From: Clostridiales bacterium
GTDB lineage: Bacteria > Bacillota > Clostridia > Saccharofermentanales > Saccharofermentanaceae
Assembly: GCA_017940895.1 (NCBI GenBank)
Contig: JAGAXM010000022.1
Location: 62,001 to 126,000 of the forward strand
Direction: 5' to 3'
Length of the DNA stretch: 64,000 nt
The first letter of the stretch is position 1, and each line of letters starts with the position of its first letter. A program made the position numbers and the translations under genes. The notes under the pieces were generated by a model, which ran no database searches, was not told where the DNA came from, and worked only from the letters and a program-made list of their open reading frames with translations. Positions 44,502-53,031 of this stretch are shown here, piece by piece.

Positions 44502-46030
44502 TGCCGGCACTTAAGAAGAGGAAGCTGTCTGTTGCAGCAAAAGTATTTGTGATCTGTGCGATCGCACTGCTTTATTGTCCGTTCTTCAATATGATGCTCA
44601 TCGGAGTAGGATACGCAGGTGATACCCTGATCCAGATGAGGATAGGTCTCGACATGATCGCATCCAAGGGGCTTATCCTTGATGATATATACAGCTGGCA
44701 CCAGGGGCTTAACTGGTATGCTCATGAGGAAGGCTGGTATCTGCTTGTCGGTGCGGCATACAAGATCGCCGGGATCGCAGGCGTAGTAGGACTTTCCGCG
44801 ATCTTTAATTATGCGATGGCAGGGGTTATCTTCAAGAAGAACCTTGAGACTGTCGATCCGTATATCATGCTGCTTGTGGCTGCCGCAGGAAGATATCTGT
44901 CATTCCCGAATTACAACGCGAGACCGCATCTGTTCTCGTATCTGTTGTTCATAATATTCATCTATACGATGTTAAGCAATAAGCGCTCTGTTGTCGCCAA
45001 GTGTGCCGTGTTCTCAGTGTTCGCGCTTCTTATGGGGTGGTTCCACGGAGGCATGGTGCCGCTGTTTTTCGTTGTGTTCCTGCTGTTTATCTTCATAGAG
45101 TTCTTAAGCAGGGAGTACAAGAGAGGAGGGCAGTACCTGCTCGGTCTCGCGGCGGGATTTGTGATGTCGCTTCTTAATCCTCTCGGTATCAAGACGTGGA
45201 CGTATGCTCTGCTGCAGTCCAAGGGCGAGGAGATATGGCGGTTTAATAACGAATGGCAGCCGAAGACTTTCTCCGTGCCCGAGATAGTAATCATTCTTAT
45301 CGTGCTCATCGGCTTTATCCTGGACGAGCGCCTTTATAAGTTCGATAAGAAAGTGATCGCCAAGCTGTGTCTGCTGTGCATGTTTATAATCATCTCCACC
45401 AAGTACGGAAGATTCATGAACTTCACCGCCATGATGATCGTGATGTTCGGAGGCGAGGAATTGCAGATCCTGCTTAACTGGGCTAATGACAATCTGTTTA
45501 AGATCGATAAGAAGAAGCTCGAGCTTCATGATGTCTCGTACTATATCCTGGCGCTTTTCTGCGCCGGGTTCATGATATATACTTCGGTGTTCTCGTGGAT
45601 CACGTATTTCCCGACCAATACCGTGTCCGATATCTCGGGCATCGCGGCTTATGATGAAGGTGTTATCGATGTTCTGCGCGATAAGAAATATGAGAGGATC
45701 TACAACTCATTTAACAGCGGCACGTGGCTTGCTTTCTATGAGATCCCTGTTCATATTGATAACAGGACGGATCTGTATATGGAAGAGTTCTCGGGAGAGG
45801 AATATATAAGAGGGCAGATGCTTATCACGGGTATAGATGAGATGAATGAATTTGTCGATAAGTATGATGCGGATGCCCTTGTGCTCGACCTTGAGGCGGG
45901 GACGACGGATGAGTGGTTCGCGGACGAACTTTACGCGTCAGACCGGTACAGTGTCATCTACGATAACTACGTAACATCGACCTATGACCCCGATTACACA
46001 TACCGCTGGATGGTAGTTGAGTGTAATTAA
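44501..46030 (+). CDS. Polytopic membrane protein, glycosyltransferase-like
   Basis: A 509-residue protein with about ten membrane segments and a soluble C-terminal part (about 400-509). The loop after the first segment (GDTLIQMRIGLDMIASKG) resembles the first outer loop of GT39/ArnT-type lipid-linked glycosyltransferases, but I see no certain catalytic motif. The stop-start overlap TGATG couples it to the TetR gene. Confidence 0.65.
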   Translation: MPALKKRKLSVAAKVFVICAIALLYCPFFNMMLIGVGYAGDTLIQMRIGLDMIASKGLILDDIYSWHQGLNWYAHEEGWYLLVGAAYKIAGIAGVVGLSAIFNYAMAGVIFKKNLETVDPYIMLLVAAAGRYLSFPNYNARPHLFSYLLFIIFIYTMLSNKRSVVAKCAVFSVFALLMGWFHGGMVPLFFVVFLLFIFIEFLSREYKRGGQYLLGLAAGFVMSLLNPLGIKTWTYALLQSKGEEIWRFNNEWQPKTFSVPEIVIILIVLIGFILDERLYKFDKKVIAKLCLLCMFIIISTKYGRFMNFTAMMIVMFGGEELQILLNWANDNLFKIDKKKLELHDVSYYILALFCAGFMIYTSVFSWITYFPTNTVSDISGIAAYDEGVIDVLRDKKYERIYNSFNSGTWLAFYEIPVHIDNRTDLYMEEFSGEEYIRGQMLITGIDEMNEFVDKYDADALVLDLEAGTTDEWFADELYASDRYSVIYDNYVTSTYDPDYTYRWMVVECN

Positions 46031-46078
46031 CATACAAACCTACGCGCAATATCGCTAATTTTTATTAACTATTGCGGT

Positions 46079-46107
46079 TTTACAGACAAACTCTCTGATA
46101 TTAAAAT
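46079..46107 (+). promoter_or_regulatory. Promoter of the TIM barrel/acyl-CoA synthetase gene
   Basis: TTTACA (46079-46084) and TAAAAT (46102-46107) with a 17-base spacer. Confidence 0.65.
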
Positions 46108-46140
46108 ACAAAAATATTATTAATAGTAGGGAGTAATCAT

Positions 46141-48669
46141 ATGCTTACTTGTTTCTCGACACTTGCTTGTCCCGATTTCTCTTGGCAGGATATCTATTCC
46201 ATGGCCAAGGACTTTAACTTCGACGGAATCGAGATCAGAGGCCTGGGAAATGATATCTTTTCCGTAAAGGCGCCTCCGTTCAAGGATTCCGAATTGCCCA
46301 AGACTATCGCGAAGCTAAAGCAGCTAAAGCTCGAGATCCCCTGCCTGTCTTCCGGTGAGCCTGTAAATGATGTTAATACGAGAGAGCAGGCCGAAGCAGA
46401 GATAATCGCTTATTGCGAACTCGCATCCAAGATCGGTGCGAGATACATAAGAGTTCTCGGTGACCGCAATGCCGCTCCCGGCAAGGAAGTGGACGATGAG
46501 GTCGTCATCGAGAGCATGAAGCAGCTCGTTCCCGTAGCTGAGAAGTACAATGTTACGCTTCTGCTCGAGACTAACGGCGCTTATGCTGATACCAAGAGAC
46601 TTAAGAAGGTTCTCGACGAGATCGGAAGCCACAAGGTTGCTGCCCTTTGGGATATGCATCACCCTTACAGATTCTTCGGTGAGAGCCCTAAGCAGACTGT
46701 AGATACGCTGGGCGAGTACATCAAGCATGTACACGTTAAGGACTCCGTTATGGAGGACGGCAAGGTAATCTACAAGCTCATGGGTACCGGTGACATGCCG
46801 TTGAAGGAGACTTTCGAGGCTCTTGAGGCGATTAACTTTTCCGGCTACGTATCACTTGAGTGGGTTTACAGATGGTCCAAGGATCTTCTTGATGCGAATA
46901 TCGTAGTTCCTCACTTCGCAGGCTACATGGAGCAGTACAGGGATCATAAGAACAAGGAGTCCCTTCAACAGGACAAGAGGGGAACAGGAGTCTATCCCTG
47001 GCCCAAGGAAACTCTGATCGATCTGACATTCCCGGATGTCCTCGATAAGATCTGCGAGCTTTTCCCGCATCAGTATGCTTTCAGATATACTGAGCTCGAC
47101 TATACAAGAACATACCCCGAGTTCCGTGACGATGTTGATAACCTCGCAAGAGCTTTCCTCGCCATGGGATGTAAGAAGGGCGATCATATCGCTATCTGGG
47201 CTACTAACGTACCTCAGTGGTATCTGACATTCTGGGCTGCAACCAAGATCGGCTGTGTACTGGTTACGGTTAACACAGCTTATAAGATCCACGAGATCGA
47301 GTATCTTTTGAGACAGTCCGATACATGCACTCTTGTCATGATCGATAAGTTCAAGGATTCCGACTACATCCAGATCATCAACGAGATCTGCCCCGAGCTC
47401 AAGACTTCCGAGCCCGGTAAGCTTAATGCGGCAAGACTTCCTTATCTGAAGAACATCATCACATGTGAATCCCGAGTTGACGGATGCTTCCACTGGGATG
47501 ATCTCCACGAGCTCGCTGACAAGGTTCCCTACAGTGAAGTAGAGAAGGTTCGCCGTACGATCGACAAGCACGATGTGTGCAACATGCAGTACACATCAGG
47601 TACGACAGGCTTCCCTAAGGGCGTTATGCTCACGCACTACAACGTAGTCAACAACGGTAAGGCTATCGGCGACTGTATGGATCTTTCCACTGCAGACCGC
47701 ATGATGATCCAGGTTCCGATGTTCCACTGCTTCGGTATGGTACTCGCCATGACGGCTTCCGTCACACACGGCGTTACTATGTCTCCTATTACAGCCTTCT
47801 CACCTCGAAAAGGACTGCACTGCATCAACCAGGAGAAGATCACATGCTTCCACGGCGTGCCTACGATGTTCATCGCCATGCTCGGACATGAGAACTTCCC
47901 CAAGACTGACTTCTCTCACATGAGAACGGGTATCATGGCAGGTTCTCCTTGTCCAATTAAGACGATGGAAGAAGTTATTGAGAAGATGCACATGCCTGAG
48001 ATCGTTATTACATACGGTCAGACAGAGGCATCTCCTGCAACTACGATGAGTAAGACAACAGATACCATCGAGCAGCGTGTTAATACGGTCGGACCTTCCA
48101 TCTTCGGTGTTGAGACCAAGATCGTAGACCCTGAGACAGGCGAGGAGTTGCCTGACGGTGTTCCCGGCGAGTTCTGTGCCCGCGGTTATAACATCATGAA
48201 GGGCTACTACAAGATGCCTGAGGCTACTGCAGCAGCTATTGATGAGGACGGATGGCTCCATTCCGGAGACCTCGCTCTGAGACGCCCTGAGGACGGATAT
48301 TATAAGATCACGGGCCGAATCAAGGACATGATCATCAGAGGAGGAGAGAACATCTATCCGAAGGAAATCGAGGACTTCCTTTATACATATGATAAGATCC
48401 AGGATGTCCAGGTAATCGGTGTTCCTGATGCCGACTACGGTGAGGAGATAATGGCATGCGTTATCTTAAAGCCCGGAGTAGAGGCAACAGAAGATGAGAT
48501 CAAGGATTATGTAAAGACTCATATGGCTAAGCATAAGGTTCCGAGATACGTCGATTTTGTTGATTCCTTCCCGATGAATGCGGCAGGAAAGATCCTTAAG
48601 TACAAGATGCGTCAGGAGGCAGTCGCAAGACACAATCTTGAGAATGCCAGCAAGATCGTAACTGCGTAA
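46141..48669 (+). CDS. Fusion of a sugar isomerase/epimerase TIM barrel and an acyl-CoA synthetase
   Basis: An 842-residue two-domain protein. Residues 1-262 are a xylose-isomerase-like TIM barrel with metal ligands E143, D171, H198 and E240. After a linker, residues about 300-835 are an AMP-forming acyl-CoA synthetase with YTSGTTGFPKG (484-494), the YGQTEA motif and the C-terminal GRIKDMIIRGGENIYPKE. No frame break is present. The barrel may act on an inositol or sugar acid, whose product or a fatty acid would be the synthetase substrate; this is inference. AGGGAG lies before the ATG. Confidence 0.88.
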   Translation: MLTCFSTLACPDFSWQDIYSMAKDFNFDGIEIRGLGNDIFSVKAPPFKDSELPKTIAKLKQLKLEIPCLSSGEPVNDVNTREQAEAEIIAYCELASKIGARYIRVLGDRNAAPGKEVDDEVVIESMKQLVPVAEKYNVTLLLETNGAYADTKRLKKVLDEIGSHKVAALWDMHHPYRFFGESPKQTVDTLGEYIKHVHVKDSVMEDGKVIYKLMGTGDMPLKETFEALEAINFSGYVSLEWVYRWSKDLLDANIVVPHFAGYMEQYRDHKNKESLQQDKRGTGVYPWPKETLIDLTFPDVLDKICELFPHQYAFRYTELDYTRTYPEFRDDVDNLARAFLAMGCKKGDHIAIWATNVPQWYLTFWAATKIGCVLVTVNTAYKIHEIEYLLRQSDTCTLVMIDKFKDSDYIQIINEICPELKTSEPGKLNAARLPYLKNIITCESRVDGCFHWDDLHELADKVPYSEVEKVRRTIDKHDVCNMQYTSGTTGFPKGVMLTHYNVVNNGKAIGDCMDLSTADRMMIQVPMFHCFGMVLAMTASVTHGVTMSPITAFSPRKGLHCINQEKITCFHGVPTMFIAMLGHENFPKTDFSHMRTGIMAGSPCPIKTMEEVIEKMHMPEIVITYGQTEASPATTMSKTTDTIEQRVNTVGPSIFGVETKIVDPETGEELPDGVPGEFCARGYNIMKGYYKMPEATAAAIDEDGWLHSGDLALRRPEDGYYKITGRIKDMIIRGGENIYPKEIEDFLYTYDKIQDVQVIGVPDADYGEEIMACVILKPGVEATEDEIKDYVKTHMAKHKVPRYVDFVDSFPMNAAGKILKYKMRQEAVARHNLENASKIVTA

Positions 48670-48677
48670 AAAAACTC

Positions 48678-48706
48678 TTGACTTAGGGAAAAACTATTTA
48701 TATACT
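48678..48706 (+). promoter_or_regulatory. Promoter of the tRNA pair
   Basis: TTGACT (48678-48683), 17-base spacer, TATACT (48701-48706); transcription should start about 27 bases before the first tRNA. Confidence 0.75.
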
Positions 48707-48739
48707 TACTAGGCGTTTGAACCGCGAAGGTGATGATGT

Positions 48740-48816
48740 GGGCCTTTAGCTCAGTTGGTTAGAGCTCCCGGCTCATAACCGGTAGGTCCCGGGTTCGAGT
48801 CCCTGAAGGCCCACCA
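48740..48816 (+). tRNA. tRNA with anticodon CAT (Met or Ile2)
   Basis: A 77-base cloverleaf, acceptor GGGCCTT with AAGGCCC, loop CTCATAA, encoded CCA. The body resembles both elongator tRNA-Met and the lysidine-modified tRNA-Ile of Bacillota, so identity is left open. It is not the initiator. Confidence 0.88.
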
Positions 48817-48848
48817 CTTTCACCGCCAGACGTTTGACAAGTATATAT

Positions 48849-48933
48849 GGGAAGATTCCCGAGTGGCTAAAGGGAGCAGACTGTAAATCTGCCGTCTACG
48901 ACTTCGATGGTTCGAATCCATCTCTTCCCACCA
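48849..48933 (+). tRNA. tRNA-Tyr (anticodon GTA)
   Basis: An 85-base class II tRNA with a long variable arm, acceptor GGGAAGA with TCTTCCC, anticodon loop CTGTAAA (GTA) and encoded CCA. It follows the CAT tRNA by 32 bases. Confidence 0.94.
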
Positions 48934-48936
48934 AAT

Positions 48937-48970
48937 AGGGTTTGCAGGTAACTGCAGACCCTTTTGTTTT
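48937..48970 (+). terminator. Terminator after the tRNA pair
   Basis: AGGGTTTGCAG and CTGCAGACCCT pair around GTAA, followed by TTTTGTTTT. Confidence 0.88.
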
Positions 48971-48998
48971 GCTCAAATACTACGCAAACCTATATACT
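48969..48998 (+). promoter_or_regulatory. Promoter of the alpha/beta hydrolase gene, probably leaderless
   Basis: TTGCTC (48969-48974) overlaps the T tract of the terminator; TATACT (48993-48998) is 18 bases later and ends nine bases before the ATG. No ribosome site. Confidence 0.5.
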
Positions 48999-49007
48999 AT
49001 TAGTAAC

Positions 49008-49751
49008 ATGAGTTATTTTAAATATTGCAGTAGAGATATTTATTTCGAAGAGCGTGGTAAAGGAACTCCGCTGATCCTGCTGCACGGAAACACTTCCTGC
49101 GGAAAGATGTTTGATCCTATTGTACCGAAGCTTGCGGATAAGTATCGCGTGATCGTGATTGATTTTATGGGCGGAGGAAGATCGGAACGTATAGAGAAAT
49201 GGCCGGCTGATCTGTGGTTTGACTGGGCTTGCCAGGTTAAGGCGCTTTGTGATCATCTCGGTTTGCAGCAAGTGAAGATAATCGGAAGCAGCGGCGGTGC
49301 GTTGGCAGCCGTCAATGTAGCGCTTGAATATCCTGAGTTGGTTGAATCCTTTGTTGCCGACAGTTTTGAAGGTCTTAAGGCTGATCCGGGAATCACGGAA
49401 CAGATACGTAACGGACGCGCTCAGGCGAAAACTTTCGGCGGCTTTGTCGATTACCTTAAGTCACTTCACGGAGATGACTGGGAACAGGTTTTCGATGCGG
49501 ATACGGATGCTGTGTTGAGGCATGCTGAACAGATCGGAGATTTCTTTCACAAGCCTATAGAAGAACTGAAGGTTCCGATGCTGCTGACGGGAAGCCTTGA
49601 GGATGATATGTTCCCGAAAGGGCATTGCAGGGTTCTGTTCGATGAGATATGCGCGAGGACTTCGTTGGCTACGACTCATATCTTTGAACACGGAGGACAT
49701 CCTGCGATGCTTAGTAATATGGATGAGTTTGTTGCATTCATCCTGAATTAA
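49008..49751 (+). CDS. Alpha/beta hydrolase
   Basis: A 247-residue hydrolase. The oxyanion motif HGN is near residue 26, the nucleophile S95 lies in GSSGG, and D and H are in SLEDDMFP and HGGHPAM. The start at 49008 gives the normal N-terminus; the frame extends to 48942 inside the tRNA terminator. Substrate unknown. The mRNA is probably leaderless. Confidence 0.85.
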   Translation: MSYFKYCSRDIYFEERGKGTPLILLHGNTSCGKMFDPIVPKLADKYRVIVIDFMGGGRSERIEKWPADLWFDWACQVKALCDHLGLQQVKIIGSSGGALAAVNVALEYPELVESFVADSFEGLKADPGITEQIRNGRAQAKTFGGFVDYLKSLHGDDWEQVFDADTDAVLRHAEQIGDFFHKPIEELKVPMLLTGSLEDDMFPKGHCRVLFDEICARTSLATTHIFEHGGHPAMLSNMDEFVAFILN

Positions 49752-49782
49752 AAATGCCCCAAATTATCCCACAAATCAGATA

Positions 49783-49811
49783 TTGCCATAATTACTCATA
49801 AAGTGTAATAT
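49783..49811 (+). promoter_or_regulatory. Promoter of the small membrane protein gene
   Basis: TTGCCA (49783-49788), 17-base spacer, TAATAT (49806-49811). The -10 lies inside a perfect palindrome. Confidence 0.6.
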
Positions 49812-49817
49812 TACACT
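49802..49817. promoter_or_regulatory. Perfect 16-base palindrome over the -10
   Basis: AGTGTAATATTACACT. A dimeric repressor bound here would block the -10. Its core is close to TGTAATTACA in the operator at 42677. Confidence 0.55.
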
Positions 49818-49841
49818 ACTAGAGCAAGTGGGAGGGGTCAG

Positions 49842-50243
49842 ATGATGGAAATGTTGATTTACTGGGCGCCGGTCCTGTTAATCTTCTTCGGAATGATAAT
49901 CCTTGGTCTGGTCAAACACGATAATAAAAAGCTGCTCGCCATATCGATTGCATGGATCTCTATGCTCGTTGCAGGTGTTTTGTTATACGGTCTTGAAAGT
50001 CTTTTGTTCACTGTTCCTGTTGAAATGCAGGATTTTGTAACTGATGTCATTGCCGGGATCGTTATCACTGTGTTTTTTCTTCCCATGGTGATATGCATTA
50101 TCCTCTATATCCGTAGTATCAGAAAGAAGAACAGAAAAGATGCGCTTCTAGCCGGTGTTCTGGCATGGGGGCTGTTTCCTGTTTTCGTTTGGCTTTATGT
50201 AATGGCAGCGACCGCAATCTTCGGCGGAGATCCTTGCCCATAA
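49842..50243 (+). CDS. Unknown small membrane protein
   Basis: A 133-residue protein with four membrane segments (about 5-25, 31-50, 67-90, 102-125). No family recognised. GGGAGGGG lies before the ATG. It ends 18 bases before a lipoprotein gene, so the two are probably one unit controlled by the palindrome at 49802-49817. Confidence 0.75.
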   Translation: MMEMLIYWAPVLLIFFGMIILGLVKHDNKKLLAISIAWISMLVAGVLLYGLESLLFTVPVEMQDFVTDVIAGIVITVFFLPMVICIILYIRSIRKKNRKDALLAGVLAWGLFPVFVWLYVMAATAIFGGDPCP

Positions 50244-50261
50244 GAAAGGAGACTAACGAAT

Positions 50262-51197
50262 ATGATAAACAAAACAAAGTCTAAGACTCTTCTGATAGGA
50301 ATTATGGCAGTTTCTACTCTGATCAGCGGATGCTTAGTGGAAAAGGACTCTGATGACAGAGTAATGCTGGAAATTGATGAATGTATAACTGAGGTCACTT
50401 CTGAAGGGCAGGAAATCCTTTTGGATAACAATTTCGGAACCTATTGGCAATACGATTCTGATGATAATCTTCTCATAGCATCCAACTACTGTACGGAAGT
50501 ATCAATCTATAACCCGGAAACCGGAGACAAAACTGATATCGGCTTTCCGATGATCGATGGCAGGGTTCACGAATTTGATTATGAAGGACAGAGGATGTAT
50601 GGGATTAACACCTGGTATGAAGACGGTTATGTGAGCATTTATGCAAGTAATATCGCTGAGAATACGCTTGTTGTCTTTACCTTTGACTGCGAGACAGGAG
50701 AACTGGCGGATACAGCTAACTATGATATACAAAGTTCTATGTTTGTAAGAGATACGGGTAACTCTATTGTATATGTAAACTCTCAGCGTGAACTGAATAT
50801 TTATGATAAAACTACAAGCGAAAATGAAACTGTTGCAAGTGACATTGGATACCTGGGGGCCGGCTTTGATCTGATCACATTGAACGGTGACAGAAGCAAA
50901 GTCCTGTTCGCGAGAACAGAAGATGAGGCTTCTGTTTTATATGAGTATGATATCCCGTCGGGTGAGACCCGCGAAGTTTACAGATGCAGCAAGGGAAATT
51001 ACATAACCGGTTTCACCTATGCTTTAGACAGCAACAAGATTTATCTGAGATACGGAAAGAAATTTAATTCGATAGCCGGCTATGGTTGCCTGCCTAATCA
51101 CACAATGGTAATAACAACAGATGGCCGCACTTATGAGTTGCATTCTTCACAGATTGACGGTTATAGTTTTTCTCATACAGGTATTGTCATTTATTAA
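50262..51197 (+). CDS. Lipoprotein, possibly beta-propeller
   Basis: A 311-residue protein with a lipoprotein signal (LISGC, lipidated Cys24). The rest is repetitive beta strands (YDSDDNLLIASN, YDYDIPSGETREVY), which suggests a beta-propeller facing outside. No enzymatic motif. AAAGGAG precedes the ATG. Its codon use is richer in A/T than that of the flanking housekeeping genes. Confidence 0.78.
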   Translation: MINKTKSKTLLIGIMAVSTLISGCLVEKDSDDRVMLEIDECITEVTSEGQEILLDNNFGTYWQYDSDDNLLIASNYCTEVSIYNPETGDKTDIGFPMIDGRVHEFDYEGQRMYGINTWYEDGYVSIYASNIAENTLVVFTFDCETGELADTANYDIQSSMFVRDTGNSIVYVNSQRELNIYDKTTSENETVASDIGYLGAGFDLITLNGDRSKVLFARTEDEASVLYEYDIPSGETREVYRCSKGNYITGFTYALDSNKIYLRYGKKFNSIAGYGCLPNHTMVITTDGRTYELHSSQIDGYSFSHTGIVIY

Positions 51198-51235
51198 TAT
51201 TTGGCAAAGGATAAGAGGAAAAATGTTTTTTATCC

Positions 51236-51264
51236 TTGATTTATGAATATCTGTAAGATAATAT
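51236..51264 (+). promoter_or_regulatory. Promoter of the TetR/membrane protein pair
   Basis: TTGATT (51236-51241), 17-base spacer, TAATAT (51259-51264), lying inside the operator repeats. Confidence 0.6.
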
Positions 51265-51295
51265 TCATATGAATATGAAATAATAAATATTCATA
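51242..51295. repeat. Duplicated TetR operator
   Basis: Two 28-base inverted repeats in tandem: TATGAATAT, ten bases, ATATTCATA at 51242-51269, and the same at 51268-51295. They share two bases, making a 26-base period. They cover the whole promoter of the TetR gene. Confidence 0.75.
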
Positions 51296-51306
51296 CGGAG
51301 CTTATT

Positions 51307-51888
51307 ATGGCAATTGCATTTACACAGGAACAGAAGGATGAGATACAGGAAAAACTGATCGAAGCCGGATTTGAACTTTCCACCTCGATAGGATTTAAAA
51401 AGATGACGGTAGCCACGGTGGCGAAGTCGGCCGGAGTTGCTGTCGGATCCTTTTACATTTTCTTTGACTCCAAAGAGAACTTCGTCCTGGCGTTGATTAA
51501 GGAGGCAGAAAAGGAAGCAGAACTTAGGATGGCGACTGTTTTCGAGAAGGACGGAACGATACCGTTGAAGAAGTTCTTGAGTGTTTTCCGTGAGAACTTC
51601 AGACCAGAGACCAATTTTCTCCTTAAGATCAGACTGGACGACTGGGTTTGGCTCAAGTCGCATCTTACCGATACAACTTATTTTAATACATCGAGCGACC
51701 GGCAGAAGATCGAGTATCTCCTGCCGAGGATAAAGGGCGTAAGAGAGGATATAGATCCCGGTGTCGTCGTCAACTTCATCAAGTCAATTTACGCGCTGTA
51801 CCAGAACAGGGAGACATTATTCGAAGAATCGCTGGAAACGAATGTTGATCTAATATTCGATTCGATCTACCGATATTTAAAAGCGTGA
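51307..51888 (+). CDS. TetR-family transcriptional regulator
   Basis: A 193-residue regulator with its helix-turn-helix at about 33-55 (MTVATVAKSAGVAVGSFYIFF) and a helical ligand domain. Autoregulation through the duplicated repeat upstream is very likely. CGGAG lies before the ATG. The membrane protein after it is probably its target. Confidence 0.88.
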   Translation: MAIAFTQEQKDEIQEKLIEAGFELSTSIGFKKMTVATVAKSAGVAVGSFYIFFDSKENFVLALIKEAEKEAELRMATVFEKDGTIPLKKFLSVFRENFRPETNFLLKIRLDDWVWLKSHLTDTTYFNTSSDRQKIEYLLPRIKGVREDIDPGVVVNFIKSIYALYQNRETLFEESLETNVDLIFDSIYRYLKA

Positions 51889-51909
51889 CGGCAGGAAAGG
51901 AGTATTGAA

Positions 51910-52395
51910 ATGATATTAGCAATTATCGAAGGATTGGTGTTGAGTTTTATTCTTCTTCTGGTGTGTGTCATTAACATCCAGAACGGTCCCGTAGGCGGGG
52001 TTCAATACTACGAAGAGCCCGTGAAGAAGCGCGTTGTCGAGATGGGCCTTATCACGAAGGAACAGATCAAGAAGAATAAGTTATGTTCAGGAGCTGTATT
52101 TATGTCTGCGCTTCTGATAGCCGCCCCTCTGACGGTGTTTTTCGTTAATAAAGCAACGGGCTTCACGGAAAGATTTATTCAGCTTACGATCATGTATATG
52201 GTGTGCGGATTATTTGACCGCATTTTTATAGACTGGTACTGGGTCGGGCACACGAAGGCGTGGATCATTCCCGGAACTGAAGATCTCATGCCATATATAC
52301 ATAAGAAAACATGGATCCAAAAGTGGGTCGCTACATGCATCGGATACCCGTTAGTTGCAGCCATACTCTCGGGAATAATGCATTTTACCTGTTGA
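51910..52395 (+). CDS. Unknown membrane protein controlled by TetR
   Basis: A 161-residue protein with four membrane segments and a conserved-looking loop WYWVGHTKAW. No family is recognised. AAAGGAG precedes the ATG, 21 bases after the TetR gene. It may be an exporter-like or lipid-related membrane protein; nothing shows which. Confidence 0.75.
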   Translation: MILAIIEGLVLSFILLLVCVINIQNGPVGGVQYYEEPVKKRVVEMGLITKEQIKKNKLCSGAVFMSALLIAAPLTVFFVNKATGFTERFIQLTIMYMVCGLFDRIFIDWYWVGHTKAWIIPGTEDLMPYIHKKTWIQKWVATCIGYPLVAAILSGIMHFTC

Positions 52396-52427
52396 TTTTG
52401 TATCTGCCCGCTACGGGTATAATGGTT

Positions 52428-52457
52428 TTGATTAACAGAAAAGTTACTGACTAATAT
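52428..52457 (+). promoter_or_regulatory. Promoter of the GrpB gene
   Basis: TTGATT (52428-52433), 18-base spacer, TAATAT (52452-52457), 13 bases before the ATG, with no good ribosome site. A second TATAAT is at 52418-52423. Confidence 0.4.
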
Positions 52458-52470
52458 AAATGAATGTGCC

Positions 52471-53031
52471 ATGTCATTAGGATTAAAGAAAGATACAGTT
52501 AAACTTGAAGCGCATCAAGATGCTTGGGATATTGAAGGTGCAATTGCCTGTAAGAAGATAAAAGATATCCTTGGTGATGATGCAGTTGATGTTCAGCATG
52601 TCGGAAGTACATCGATCCGATGGATCTGTGCTAAGCCGATCATTGATGTTGCAGTGGCTGTAAGAGATTTCCGGGATGTTATGAAGCATAACGAAGAGTT
52701 GGCAGAGAACGGAATTGTCTACAGAAGACAGGATGTTCCGGGTCAGCACCTTTACCGCTGCGGCGATCTTGAGAATGATATAGTTACTCATTTTATACAT
52801 GTGGTTATTGCTGATTCGGAAGACTGGCATAATTACATTAATTTCAGGGACTATCTGAATGCGCATCCGAAGGATGCAAAAGCATATGAATCACTTAAGT
52901 TGGATCTGTGTGCCCAATATCCGGATGACAGAAATTCTTATGTTAAAGGTAAAGAAGATCTTATTGAGGATATTCTGGTAAAAGCGAATAAATGGCGTGC
53001 CGGAGATTTAAGGGGAGGGGGCAAAGACTGA
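52471..53031 (+). CDS. GrpB-family nucleotidyltransferase-like protein
   Basis: A 186-residue UPF0157/GrpB protein. VQHVGSTSIRWICAKPIIDVAVAV carries the nucleotidyltransferase GS and DxD-like residues, shown here in parts: HVGSTSI and PIIDVAV. The family is unstudied except for links to dephospho-CoA kinase and antibiotic-type acetyltransferases. It ends one base before the methyltransferase start. Confidence 0.85.
   Translation: MSLGLKKDTVKLEAHQDAWDIEGAIACKKIKDILGDDAVDVQHVGSTSIRWICAKPIIDVAVAVRDFRDVMKHNEELAENGIVYRRQDVPGQHLYRCGDLENDIVTHFIHVVIADSEDWHNYINFRDYLNAHPKDAKAYESLKLDLCAQYPDDRNSYVKGKEDLIEDILVKANKWRAGDLRGGGKD

Noticed and set aside
46034..46078. CGCAATA/TATTGCG hairpin as terminator of the membrane protein gene
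   Set aside because: Seven pairs with an 18-base A/T loop and a short T run; too weak to list.
51207..51237. Hairpin AAGGATAA/TTATCCTT as the terminator of the lipoprotein gene
   Set aside because: The T run is inside the stem and an unpaired GAGG interrupts it; it was not good enough to call.
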